This document shows, piece by piece, positions 1 through 7,430 of a stretch of DNA of 30,434 nt. The DNA is taken from NCBI GenBank assembly GCA_049511715.1, contig JBEKXU010000038.1, positions 1-30,434 of the forward strand, in the 5' to 3' direction. The first letter of the stretch is position 1. The number at the start of each line of letters is the position of its first letter. The position numbers were made by a program, and so were the translations under genes. The stretch is from JBEKHT01 sp049511715 (GTDB lineage: Bacteria; Chloroflexota; Anaerolineae; Anaerolineales; RBG-16-64-43). The notes under the pieces are model-generated. The model was given only the letters and a program-made list of their open reading frames with translations, did not search any database and was not told the DNA's origin.

Positions 1-51
1 TTCACGGAGCTTATGAATGATCTGCCCGGTGGTGTGCCGTTTCTGTTTCAT
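1..51 (-). CDS. IS3-family transposase OrfA, N-terminal fragment (runs off window)
   Basis: The minus strand opens with ATG at 51 and reads MKQKRHTTGQIIHKLRE before the window ends. This is the usual beginning of OrfA of IS3-family elements (typically MKRKR/HTPEQII.KLRE), the small helix-turn-helix protein that binds the IS ends and is joined to OrfB by frameshifting. A good ribosome-binding site, AGGAGG, lies 7 nt upstream of the ATG. Only 17 codons are visible, so I cannot tell whether the element is intact or which subgroup it belongs to. The family call rests on the short N-terminal motif plus the matching terminal sequence at 97-122. Confidence 0.75.
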   Translation of the reverse strand, partial: MKQKRHTTGQIIHKLRE

Positions 52-96
52 CGAGAGTCCTCCTGCCCTCCACGGCGGCCAGACTCTCATAATACC

Positions 97-122
97 CGGT
101 TCAGTTTAGGGGGAGCAGGTCA
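97..122 (-). repeat. Putative terminal inverted repeat (left end) of the IS3-family element
   Basis: Read on the minus strand from 122, the sequence begins TGACCTGCTCCCCCTAAACT and ends about 45 nt ahead of the OrfA start. IS3-family ends commonly begin with TGA(A/C)CTGCCCCC. The position just upstream of OrfA fits the left end, which would put the insertion boundary at about 122/123. The other end and the target duplication lie outside the window. Confidence 0.6.
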
Positions 123-659
123 GAGTCGTGACGGATCTCGCAGGGGGCTGATATCCGATCGATAAGCGTTTTTTCTCCACGCCAAAGCCCAGCCCTGACT
201 GGTCCAACCAGGGGAGGCCACCGCTTCCGCCTCCACGAACTTGAGTTGGTCAAGCGTCTGCACATCGTGAAACAGGGATGGGGTTAGCGGTCTTGAAGCG
301 GCTCTTGATGGCCTCTTTCGCCGAGTTGTCGTCGGCTCGGTTCAGCGCTGAGAACATGTGTGCACGTGATCCCTGGGAAGCGGGTAGTTCCCAGTCGGGG
401 GAGGGGGCGAGGCTCAGGCACAACCTTGAGCACCGGTTCAAGGTCGTGATGCATGATCTTTTCGTCCACACCGGAGGCCTAGTACTCCTACGAATTCCCG
501 GACCGGTCCCGGCCGTTGGGGGCCGGTTGGGACGTGGTACGCTCGTCGATGGGCCAGGCGAGCAACCGCCTGGTGACCATGGTCAAGGGTCGCGATGAAG
601 CGCGCCAAGCGGGCTTGCTGGCCGAAAACCCCTGCCCGAGATTATCGGGAGATTCCGGC
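123..659. other. Gene-free stretch, probably decayed mobile-element DNA
   Basis: Short overlapping frames exist on both strands, but none has a ribosome-binding site or a recognisable motif. Being between an IS end and a transposase remnant, it is likely debris from earlier insertions. I see no RNA gene or clear repeat here. Confidence 0.5.
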
Positions 660-869
660 TCACGCATCCTGGGTATAGTCATCGTGCAATCGGTTGCGCA
701 CTGGAACCGTGATGGGCGTTCCCCGCCTTGGGCAACCTGGCTGAGACACGATCGTCTCGGGAATCCTGTGCCCAATCCCCTGGTCTGGCAGTGCTTGGTT
801 GAAGTATTCGACGAATTCCTTCTCGAGGGATTGCCTTGGGGCCTGTGAGGACCACAGGGAGGCCAGGGC
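660..869 (-). pseudogene. C-terminal remnant of an integrase-core (rve-type) transposase
   Basis: On the minus strand an open frame ending in TGA at 662-660 contains EFVEYFNQALPDQGIGHRIP, followed about 30 codons later by RLHDDYTQDA and the stop. This matches the conserved tail of integrase-core transposases (YFN..RPHQGIG..IP, then a short basic tail ending LH.DY..AA). No catalytic DDE part, start codon or upstream continuation is visible, and the frame loses resemblance beyond about 869. It is therefore a truncated fossil. The P-D-Q in place of the usual R-P-H-Q suggests substitution decay. The exact IS family is undetermined. Confidence 0.55.
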
Positions 870-990
870 GAGACATTAAGAGGAAGGCAGAAGACCTCTG
901 GTCGGCTGCGCCGCTTATCGTCAGACGATCAGTGCATTGGTCGAGGACGACATCGGGGAGACCAGCGGAAGTTTCTAAACTCGCTAAGCT

Positions 991-1488
991 CTACTTCCCG
1001 TAAGTCTCCGTTCCTTCAAGCAGGAGAGAATCAACCTCGGAAGTAGCTTCACCGACCGACAGCCCCTCAGCAGCTGCCCACTCCGTACACAAAAGGAGGC
1101 GAGCACTCCGCAGCAGCTTGTCACTGCTCTCGTTCAATGGTTTGAACCGGCTGTGGGCCGTCAAATCGCGGACCAGTTCACATCTGGCTTGAAACGAGCT
1201 TTCTTTGTGGCGTTCAAACAGAATGATTCGGCGCTGCTTAAGGTCCTCAGCCAGAGGTGTCGGGCGGCCCCTCAGCACACCGCGGTACCTCGCAAGATCG
1301 CCCTTCGGTGTCAGCTTTCGTAACCCTCTGGGGGGTGCTTCTACTGGCACCCACACCGTGCCTGTTGTGATGGCGATCTCGTAGTACTCTTGCTTTGTTC
1401 CTGGGCCAAACTGCCTTGTCTCCAACCTGACAACTCGCCCCACACCATGTTGTGGGTGTACAAGCCAATCGTTCGCACTGAATCGCAT
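991..1488 (-). CDS. CarD/CdnL-like transcriptional regulator
   Basis: The 165-aa product belongs to the CarD_CdnL_TRCF family. Its N-terminus (FSANDWLVHPQHGVGRVVRL, residues 3-22) is the RNA-polymerase-interacting domain signature, where relatives have F..GD.VVHP.HGVG.V. Residues about 25-60 complete the small beta domain. Residues about 65-160 are helical and basic, in line with the DNA-binding C-terminal domain that contacts the upstream edge of the open promoter. The family stabilises open complexes, especially at rRNA promoters. The length matches CarD proteins (about 160 aa). The ATG at 1488 is preceded by GAGG about 8 nt upstream. It stands alone, flanked by non-coding DNA, with a candidate promoter about 115 nt upstream. 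The C-terminal half is less typical than the N-terminus, so it could be a paralogue and not the housekeeping CarD. Confidence 0.85.
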   Translation of the reverse strand: MRFSANDWLVHPQHGVGRVVRLETRQFGPGTKQEYYEIAITTGTVWVPVEAPPRGLRKLTPKGDLARYRGVLRGRPTPLAEDLKQRRIILFERHKESSFQARCELVRDLTAHSRFKPLNESSDKLLRSARLLLCTEWAAAEGLSVGEATSEVDSLLLEGTETYGK

Positions 1489-1605
1489 GCAGTCGCCTCG
1501 ATTCTCCAGACTCCTCGAGGGCCAGGATGTAACATGAATGCCGCCAGTCCCATATGAGGGTCTGACGGCACGGTTACCCGCTAAACCGACAATGTGATAG
1601 GCAGG

Positions 1606-1614
1606 ATTATATCA
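1606..1614 (-). promoter_or_regulatory. Candidate extended -10 promoter for the CarD-like gene
   Basis: On the minus strand TGA-TATAAT gives a perfect -10 hexamer (RC of 1606-1611) with an extended TGn element. No good -35 is visible at the right distance, which is normal for extended -10 promoters. Transcription would start near 1599, leaving a leader of about 110 nt before the ATG at 1488. Confidence 0.5.
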
Positions 1615-2307
1615 TACGCCCAGTTCCTTGCGGGTTTCCCCTTTCCTGACTTCACGGGCCTATTAGTAACCCACCCAGGTGAAGGGGCATCCGCATGCGA
1701 CGGGCGAGATCCCAGATGAATATCGTTCTTTGTTGTTGGTCGCGGCAGCGTGACGTGCCCGTCCCCTCGCCCCGCTCAACGACGGCACAGCTTGGCGGTG
1801 AGAGTGGCCGGTGAATGGGGCAAGTCTGCCTCGCCCGTTCGGCGCATTGAGTTGTCCGAAGAAATTCCTAACGTTCACGAGCTCCGAGAGGGCAGGGGAA
1901 CACTTCGAGGACAGCAACCATTCTCCATTCCATCAGTGCACTTTTGATTGGCTTGATGAGACATTGCAAGGAAGGATCTAGGAACACAACCGCCCACTGA
2001 GGTGGGCACCCTGAGAGGCTACCGCCTTCATGTAACCGATAGCATCACTTCTGAATTCTCTTGGGGTCTCTTTGTTTTCAGGTACTATTGCCCTCTGGCG
2101 GAGTGTAACAAGAAGTTGCGTGGGGGGAGTGCGTCGCAGGCTACCCCTGCTCAATTCTTCTTCACCGGTTCGCGGGCTGCCGCCCTCGAACCGCTCGAAG
2201 CCATGCGCTACGAGTAGCCGGCTCTCTCGGCTCGCCACCTGGCCCGCGCAAGGCACGCAGGGGCTATCCAAGAAGTCTGGGAATGGGCAACCCCTTTTGA
2301 TCCTCTC
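1615..2307. other. Intergenic stretch with no well-supported gene
   Basis: The only frame worth mentioning is 2002-2217 on the plus strand: GTG start, 71 aa, containing YYCPLAECNKKLR with a C-x4-C pair. It has no ribosome-binding site and I recognise no family, so I do not call it as a gene. A small hairpin, GCCCAC-TGAG-GTGGGC, sits at about 1992-2007 without a T-tract. Nothing else structured was seen. Confidence 0.4.
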
Positions 2308-3492
2308 CTACCCGCCTCTCGAGGCCTGGGAACTCCAAATGCCAGTGATCGGGGGCACCTGAGCGGCCGCTCCCAGTGGGCTGAACCCCCAGGCCTGCTC
2401 GATGGTGCGTAGCAGGGAAAAGTGCGAGTATAGGGTTCCATCGCGCGTGCCCCCCGCGACCCAAGGGGAAAGGACAATCGTGACGATGTGGCCGCCGCAA
2501 AGGGCACCGTTGCAAGGCGTGCCTACGATGCCCTCATCGAATGTAAGGAACAGGACCCCGCCATTTTGAAAGGCCGCCGACTGAGTGATCAGGGGAATCC
2601 ACTGGGCCAAGAAGGTGTCGCCGTTCGCGATGCCGCAAGGTGGATGCATGGTGTCGCACTGGTTCGGGGTGATCCACATCAGATCCGGAGGATTAGGTGA
2701 GGCCAAGTCCGCGGGTAGGCTTTTCAGATCGACCACCCGACTTGCACAGCGCTCAGGGTTCAGAGCGATCGAGTCGACGTGGAGGAAGGGGTCGTGGTTC
2801 TTGTCGAATGTACTATCCACGCTGTACTTGAGACACGGACCCGGAAGGCTCTCGACCGGAAGGTCCTCGTTATAGGTCTTCCACTGGCGTCCCGCCGCCT
2901 CGATCTGGTCGGCCAGAGTGGGACCGTTAACAAAGCAAAGGTCACATTCTCCCGTGAGGCCGAAGGTGGTACCTGCGATCATGGCCAGGTAGTTCGGCAG
3001 GCTGGGGTGGGTGACGGCCCAATAGTTGGTAAGCAGTGCGCCCCTCTGGATAAGCGAGTGAATCGTCGGCGCCTGCGAATCGCCGATAATCTGGCCATAT
3101 CCCTTGTCCTCCATCACGATGATGAAGACATGCGAGAAGGGCGGAACTTGGGGGGGGGTCGCCGAAGCGCTCGGCACGGTGGAGGTGGGCAGAGGCGTTG
3201 GCAGTGTGGTGGAAGTTGGCAGTGAAGTGGCACTCGCAAGGGCAGGCGCCGGGGGCGCAGATCCCGTCAGCGGGGTTCGCGTTGGGGACGCCTCGGACAG
3301 ACATCCACACAGGATGAGGACCAAGGCAAGCACGGCGACCGAGGGATTCCGGCCCCTCGGATGAGGATTCGGGCTTGGCTCGCCCCGTCCTCTCCAAGCC
3401 CTCCTCGCACCCCGCGATCGGACTGAAGGGCGAGGAGGTTGGGAGTCTCGCAACGCCGCCGATCCAGCGTGACCTCTCATCGCTTTCCCCAT
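2308..3492 (-). CDS. Secreted phosphoesterase-family lipoprotein (acid phosphatase/phospholipase C-like)
   Basis: The 394-aa product starts with an Arg-rich stretch, then a hydrophobic segment VAVLALVLILCGC (about residues 52-64) ending in a lipobox (LCG-C). A Ser/Thr/Pro/Ala-rich linker spans about 66-115. The rest is the phosphoesterase (PF04185-type) domain: FIIVMEDKGYGQIIG near residue 125, HPSLPNYLAMIAGTTFGLTG near 160, WITPNQCDTMHPPC near 273, LTFDEG near 316 and GGHIVTIVLSPWV near 333. These are the family's metal- and phosphate-binding blocks. Members hydrolyse phosphomonoesters or phospholipids outside the membrane; the substrate here cannot be inferred. Where most relatives have MEN, this one has MED. 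The start is uncertain: ATG at 3492 or 3480 gives an unusually long n-region of about 50 aa, and neither has a strong ribosome-binding site. Confidence 0.8.
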   Translation of the reverse strand: MGKAMRGHAGSAALRDSQPPRPSVRSRGARRAWRGRGEPSPNPHPRGRNPSVAVLALVLILCGCLSEASPTRTPLTGSAPPAPALASATSLPTSTTLPTPLPTSTVPSASATPPQVPPFSHVFIIVMEDKGYGQIIGDSQAPTIHSLIQRGALLTNYWAVTHPSLPNYLAMIAGTTFGLTGECDLCFVNGPTLADQIEAAGRQWKTYNEDLPVESLPGPCLKYSVDSTFDKNHDPFLHVDSIALNPERCASRVVDLKSLPADLASPNPPDLMWITPNQCDTMHPPCGIANGDTFLAQWIPLITQSAAFQNGGVLFLTFDEGIVGTPCNGALCGGHIVTIVLSPWVAGGTRDGTLYSHFSLLRTIEQAWGFSPLGAAAQVPPITGIWSSQASRGG

Positions 3493-4180
3493 TAATGTTG
3501 ACCGATCAGAGGGACAGAGCCAACGGACAGATTGTCCTCATGGTCCAAGAACGCGCCTGCCCATATAACCGAACATGCCGGGTTTTGAGCCCTTCTCTAG
3601 GAGAGCCACCCTGTGAAAGCAGTTCTAGCCGCTTTAGGGTGCCCTCTCCTGTGCAATTTCGGGAGGCCTGGCAAGGATCGCGCCTGAGAACATGCACCAG
3701 CTTACCGCGCGGGTCACCTCAGGTCAAGGTTGAACATGATCGTTGAACTTGCTCGTCGCACGCGGAAAATGGTTTCGCCAATGGGGCGACGCACACCGGA
3801 AGCTACCAGCACCGTGGCGAGGAAGTTCGCGAGTGGTATGCGGACCATTGATGGGCGGACCGGGTTCTTGCCATGACAGCCAACCGCGGTTTCGTGATTT
3901 GAACTTCTAGCCCGGTCGGAAGCCTTGGCAATGCCAGTGGAGATGGTTATTGGGCTTGGGGAGAAGGAGGGTCTCCTTGTAATACTGGACACGACTGGCG
4001 AAGAACTCCAGGCCGTCGCGCTCCCTTTGCGTGATATCTTCATGTGAGGTGGCGATGAAGGATGGTTAGCTGTTGACGAAGGCGAGCATCGCCGGCTGCA
4101 TTCCCGCCAACAGGGTGTTCGCACGTCCTTGCGGCCAAATGTGCTTCCTAATGAAACGGCGCGACCCAGGCAACCCTTTC
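3493..4180. other. Non-coding stretch largely occupied by a dispersed-repeat copy
   Basis: No frame here shows a ribosome-binding site or family motif. The open frame at 3714-4124 on the minus strand overlaps repeat sequence and looks like Ser/Arg-rich noise. The middle part aligns by eye with 28940-29190 (see the repeat entry). Confidence 0.5.
3574..3860 (+). repeat. Dispersed repeat, copy 1
   Basis: The block from TTTTGAGCCCTTCTCT (about 3583) to GGCCTGGCAAGG (about 3665) aligns over its whole length, with nearly identical spacing (about 80 nt), to blocks at 28945-29035 and 16645-16738. Resemblance to the 28.9 kb copy continues through CACCTCAGGTCAAGGTT (3714 on) and CAATGGGGCGAC (3779 on). 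It is strongly diverged, and the ends are estimates made by eye. Confidence 0.5.
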
Positions 4181-4864
4181 CTAGGCCATTCTGCGAATTC
4201 GGACCTCAATTCCCTGCTCTGCTCTCAACAATTCGACCAACCTGCTCACATCGGTGTCTCCGGTGTGATAAGGATAAAGTATCCGAGGCCTAAATGCTCT
4301 CGCTGCATCCGCCACCATCTCTGGCGTCATCGTGAAGGGGAGATTCATTGGCAAGAAGGCACAGGCGATGTCCTTCAAAGCGGCCATTTCTGGTATGTTC
4401 TCGGTATCGCCGGCAAGATAGACTCTTTTGTCCGCGAAAGCCACTACGTACCCGTTCCCCATACCTTGGGGATGAAAAGGTTGCCCGTTCTCACGCTTGT
4501 GGACAAGGTTGTAGGCGGGTACAGCCTCGATGGCCAGACCGCAAACTGTCCGAGCCTCGCCATTCTGCATCACAATTCCGTCTGTGACTTGCCTTGCACA
4601 GCTCTTGGTTAGGACAACACTCGTGTTGCCCGTCCGAATGCCTGCAATAGCTTCCAGGTCCAGATGGTCAATATGCTCATGAGTGATAAGAATGAGATCC
4701 GCGCGCGGCAGCTTCGTGAAGTCCGCCACCCGGCTAAAAGGGTCGACATAGATCTCTTTGCCATTGAACCCGAAGGCTAGACTGCTGTGGCCAAAGAACG
4801 TGATCTTGAGCTCGCCGGAAGATGTAGCGATGACATCTCTTTCGAACTGCTCCTGCGGATGCAT
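4181..4864 (-). CDS. Metallo-beta-lactamase-fold metal-dependent hydrolase (UPF0173-like)
   Basis: The roughly 227-aa protein is a compact MBL-fold enzyme. Counting from the upstream ATG at 4867, it has the zinc motif THEHIDHLD (H63, H65, D67, H68), an AYN segment at 118-120, PQGMGNGYVV at about 133-142, the metal ligand in AGDTEN (D154) and a final His in YPYHTGDTD (H201). This order and size match the UPF0173/YtnP-like group of cytosolic hydrolases, whose substrates are mostly unknown. Two ATGs stand in tandem (4867 and 4864). The ribosome-binding site AGGAGG is 4 nt from the first and 7 nt from the second, so I prefer 4864. It is followed by non-coding DNA and preceded by a 311-nt gap containing a strong hairpin, so it is probably transcribed separately from the radical SAM gene. 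Confidence 0.85.
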   Translation of the reverse strand: MHPQEQFERDVIATSSGELKITFFGHSSLAFGFNGKEIYVDPFSRVADFTKLPRADLILITHEHIDHLDLEAIAGIRTGNTSVVLTKSCARQVTDGIVMQNGEARTVCGLAIEAVPAYNLVHKRENGQPFHPQGMGNGYVVAFADKRVYLAGDTENIPEMAALKDIACAFLPMNLPFTMTPEMVADAARAFRPRILYPYHTGDTDVSRLVELLRAEQGIEVRIRRMA

Positions 4865-5002
4865 CATTAATCCTCCTTATTGTGGGTCTCAGCCGCGGCA
4901 GACAACCCGACTCCGGGTCGAATGGTGTCCATCCGCTGGCATGCCAACTCGACCGTGGCGGCAAAGGGAAGATGGAATATATTGACTATGTGTTCCTGTG
5001 CC

Positions 5003-5028
5003 CCCGAGGGGATGCCAACCCCTACGGG
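5003..5028. other. Strong hairpin between the radical SAM and MBL genes
   Basis: CCCGAGGGG at 5003-5011 pairs with CCCCTACGGG at 5019-5028, giving nine base pairs with one bulged A and a 7-nt loop. No T-run follows on either strand, so it is not a standard intrinsic terminator. In the minus orientation it would lie in the leader of the MBL gene, about 140 nt before its start. Confidence 0.5.
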
Positions 5029-5178
5029 TCACTAATCCCTATTGTGCGACCTACCTCCTTGTCCCGATCCTAACATGAACGATGGATCAGTTCTTGGGAG
5101 CTGGCCAAACCCCCATTATTCAACCCATTGTGTCTTGCGTTGCCAATGGATCATGTTCGTGCATGCAATTATTGACGA

Positions 5179-5916
5179 CTATTTCTTGAAACTAATTCCC
5201 AATTTCGCAAATGTCGAGGAAAGTGTGCGTTCCGTCCGGCGAAAATAGTCATCGGTCATTTCGTGCTCTAGACCGTATTTCCGGTACACCCAATCCGCAT
5301 AGTGATAGTTCATCCGATCCAACATCACATAGTCAACTTTTCCCGCAAGGATTTCCGCGAGGCTTTCTGCCTTGGGAAGGATTGGCGCAATCATGACGTA
5401 AGTCCTTATTCTGGCGCGATGCAATTCGTCCAGTGCCCTAACCCTTTCTTCAATTGGGGGAGCCTTTGGTTCAAATAGCTTCCTGATACTATCGTCAGCC
5501 GTGGTGATACTAAAACCGACTTCAAGACCTCTTCCTTTTCCCAAGATATCGATGTCGCGCAGAACCAGAGGAGATCGTGTTTGGACAATAATCGGCCAGC
5601 CATTTTGTGTCAGTATTTCCAGACATTGACGTGTAAGCCGATATTTTGCCTCCAGCGGCTGGTATGGATCACATACCCCACTTATCCAAACCCTCCCTGG
5701 TTTTTCCCTCTTAATTTCCAGCCTTAAGAGATCAGGAGCATTTGTCTTAACATCGACAAATTGACCCCAGGGTTCCTGGTGCCCGGTGAATCTCTTCATG
5801 AAATGAGCGTAGCAGTATGAACAACCATGCTGACAACCTGTGTAAGGATTAATGACGTAAGGATAGATTTTCGATACGGACAGAATAGTTTTTGACTGTA
5901 TTTCTTTTATGATCAT
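5179..5916 (-). CDS. Radical SAM protein, SplB/Rv2578c-like
   Basis: The 245-aa product carries a radical SAM cluster motif near its N-terminus, NPYTGCQHGCSYCYA, with Cys28, Cys32 and Cys35 (CxxxCxxC) to ligate a 4Fe-4S cluster. This is followed by WISGVCDPYQPLEAKY, the block typical of the spore-photoproduct-lyase-like branch (COG1533). Later TRSPLVLRDIDIL and MIAPILPKAESL give the barrel strands. It is shorter than true spore photoproduct lyase (about 340 aa) and no DNA-repair context is present, so I do not assign that reaction. The protein should use S-adenosylmethionine to make a 5'-deoxyadenosyl radical; its substrate is unknown. The ATG at 5916 lacks a clear ribosome-binding site. It has no close co-directional partner. 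Confidence 0.85.
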   Translation of the reverse strand: MIIKEIQSKTILSVSKIYPYVINPYTGCQHGCSYCYAHFMKRFTGHQEPWGQFVDVKTNAPDLLRLEIKREKPGRVWISGVCDPYQPLEAKYRLTRQCLEILTQNGWPIIVQTRSPLVLRDIDILGKGRGLEVGFSITTADDSIRKLFEPKAPPIEERVRALDELHRARIRTYVMIAPILPKAESLAEILAGKVDYVMLDRMNYHYADWVYRKYGLEHEMTDDYFRRTERTLSSTFAKLGISFKK

Positions 5917-6588
5917 GTTGTTATCGTGGGCGTGATTCTCTCAGCCATTCCCAGGCATGTTGCCTTCAGTATAGGGCGAATACTCCCCCTGGATCCAATC
6001 CGCCCGGACCATTGTGGGACAGACATGGGTTTTTGCCCAGGACCGGCGATAACCCTGCGCCCCAGTCAGCGCTCCACCAGGGCCTTGATCCATTCCAGGT
6101 AACAAGGTCACCGCAATCCGAAGGAGCGAAGTCTCGTCTGGAAGCCCTCCCTGCACGTTGATGGGGCGATGCGCCTCGCTGGAGCACCGGCTCCAGCACC
6201 TTTGTCGAGCCTGGCTGGTGGCAGATAGGTCCATTCGCACCCGGCCCGCATCCTGGGTGCACGGGCCAGGTTGGTCCCGAGGGTAGTTCATGTAGGCCAG
6301 GGGATGGGTTTCGGCCGCGGCCAGGCGCTGGGAGGCCCTAGGCCCGCGTGGATGCGTGGCTCGAACCGAACCCAAACTGCTGTCTGGCGTCCTCGTGATC
6401 TGGCTGGACGCCCCCTCGGCACATTCACCGAGGCGGGCTCCCGACTTGCGGGTCAGGAGTGAAGGTGGTGCGCACGGCTGCTCCCACCATCGATGCTGTG
6501 CCGGTGAAGATGACGGCCGCATCGGGGGCACAATCCAAAGTTGATCCTAGTTCTTGGGTACTCTCGATGGACGCCACATAATGACTAG
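5917..6588. other. Gene-free stretch
   Basis: Long open frames on both strands (for example 5941-6531 minus) are Ser/Pro/Arg-rich, have no ribosome-binding site and match no family I recognise. They look like GC-driven noise or very old decayed coding DNA. An imperfect inverted repeat GGCCCG...CGGGCC lies near 6242-6266. Confidence 0.4.
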
Positions 6589-6699
6589 CTACTTGTGAAC
6601 CGTGCCGGCGTTGCGGGCCGCTTGCTTCTGCCGCCGCACATGTGTACGCTGCCCTTTGGACAATCGTTTGGTCTTCTTCTTACTTGTCTTGTCTGTCAT
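6589..6699 (-). CDS. Small highly basic protein, 36 aa
   Basis: A short frame starts at ATG 6699 and ends at TAG 6591-6589. It begins MTDKTSKKKTKRLSKGQRTH, continues with RRQK and ends QAARNAGTVHK. About one third of residues are Lys or Arg. CAGGAG stands 9 nt upstream of the ATG, a convincing ribosome-binding site. The overall style, a short Lys/Arg-rich chain without hydrophobic segments, is that of a small nucleic-acid- or ribosome-binding protein, but I cannot name a family. It lies alone between non-coding stretches. The alternative is a chance frame, but the ribosome-binding site and clean composition argue against that. Confidence 0.55.
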   Translation of the reverse strand: MTDKTSKKKTKRLSKGQRTHVRRQKQAARNAGTVHK

Positions 6700-7339
6700 T
6701 CGTGTCAACTCCTGATTCTGCTAATCACTGCGGGACAATTCTTGCCTCATTTCATACAACCAGATCACAATATCCGGGGTAGCTTGGTTGCACCTCACGT
6801 GCTTCCCCATGTGCGGCGTTTGTGACTTTGGCTCAGCATTGGATCGATCAAACAGACTCGCCGGAGAATCCGGCGCGGATCACGCCTACCCGTTTGTACT
6901 GCGTCCGCTGCAATCATACTGCAATGACCGCCGAGAGGGCTTCCTGGCTACGCCGAGGGGTGTTTCAAGATCCTGGCCAAGAAGACGGGACCGAGACCAA
7001 GGCTCACGGGAATTCCTCATGTGGTAGGCCGAACCATCGTCCCAGCATGTTGCATGGATTTCTGGCTCAAGGGGGACGCCGAGTGTCGCAGTGCAATCGA
7101 TTGGGGACCGAAAGCGCGATGGGCACGAGCCCGGGGGGCTATGGTTGGGGCGGGGCGCGCCCAGGATTGAATCCTGGGACCAGCCGGTACGGGCTCATGC
7201 GGCGCGAACTGGATCGAGGCGCCACAATCGCCAGGGAATCTAGATGAGGTCGCGTTATCGGGTCTGATGTGATGAACGAAGAACCCAGGGTCGATTGGCC
7301 CCACTTCGTCTATCTGACATCGAGCGCCGAACTCGCCCG
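6700..7339. other. Stretch without a supported gene
   Basis: The plus-strand frame 6822-7247 (GTG start) has a plausible first half with a CVRC pair, but it has no ribosome-binding site and a low-complexity Gly/Arg-rich second half. I leave it uncalled. No RNA gene was recognised. Confidence 0.4.
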
Positions 7340-7430
7340 GCCATGTCATGGACCTGGCCACCTCCCGGCTGCCAACCCGGAGGTCTATCGTTCGAAAAGG
7401 AAGTCGCAGAGCCAGTCCGCGGGTATTCGC
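7340..7430 (+). repeat. Dispersed repeat, copy 2 (short)
   Basis: GGCCACCTCCCGGCTGCC at about 7358, then GGTCTATCGTTCGAAAAGGA followed by AGTCGCAGAGCCAGTCCGCG, aligns with 16525-16595 and 28840-28892. The shared core is GAAAARGAAGTCGCA. The minus-strand reading ATSFSNDRPPGWQPGG also resembles ATSFSNHRLAGWLPGG from the 16.5 kb copy. It overlaps the point where the decayed ABC permease stops resembling a permease. Confidence 0.5.

Noticed and set aside
2002..2217. 71-codon plus-strand frame containing YYCPLAECNKKL
   Set aside because: No ribosome-binding site and overlapping frames on the other strand; kept only as a note in the intergenic entry.
3714..4124. 136-codon minus-strand frame as a gene
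   Set aside because: It overlaps the dispersed repeat, and its counterpart near 29.1 kb is interrupted by stops, so the reading frame is not conserved between copies.
5179..5916. Naming the radical SAM protein as spore photoproduct lyase
   Set aside because: About 100 residues shorter than true SplB and no repair or sporulation context; only membership of the broader SplB-like group is supported.
5941..6531. 196-codon open frame on the minus strand
   Set aside because: No ribosome-binding site or family motif. A fragment in another frame (AAVIFTGTASMVGAAV) reminded me of an aldehyde dehydrogenase segment, but nothing else supports it.
6822..7247. 141-codon plus-strand frame with a CVRC pair
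   Set aside because: GTG start without ribosome-binding site; second half low in complexity; no recognisable zinc-ribbon beyond one Cys pair.
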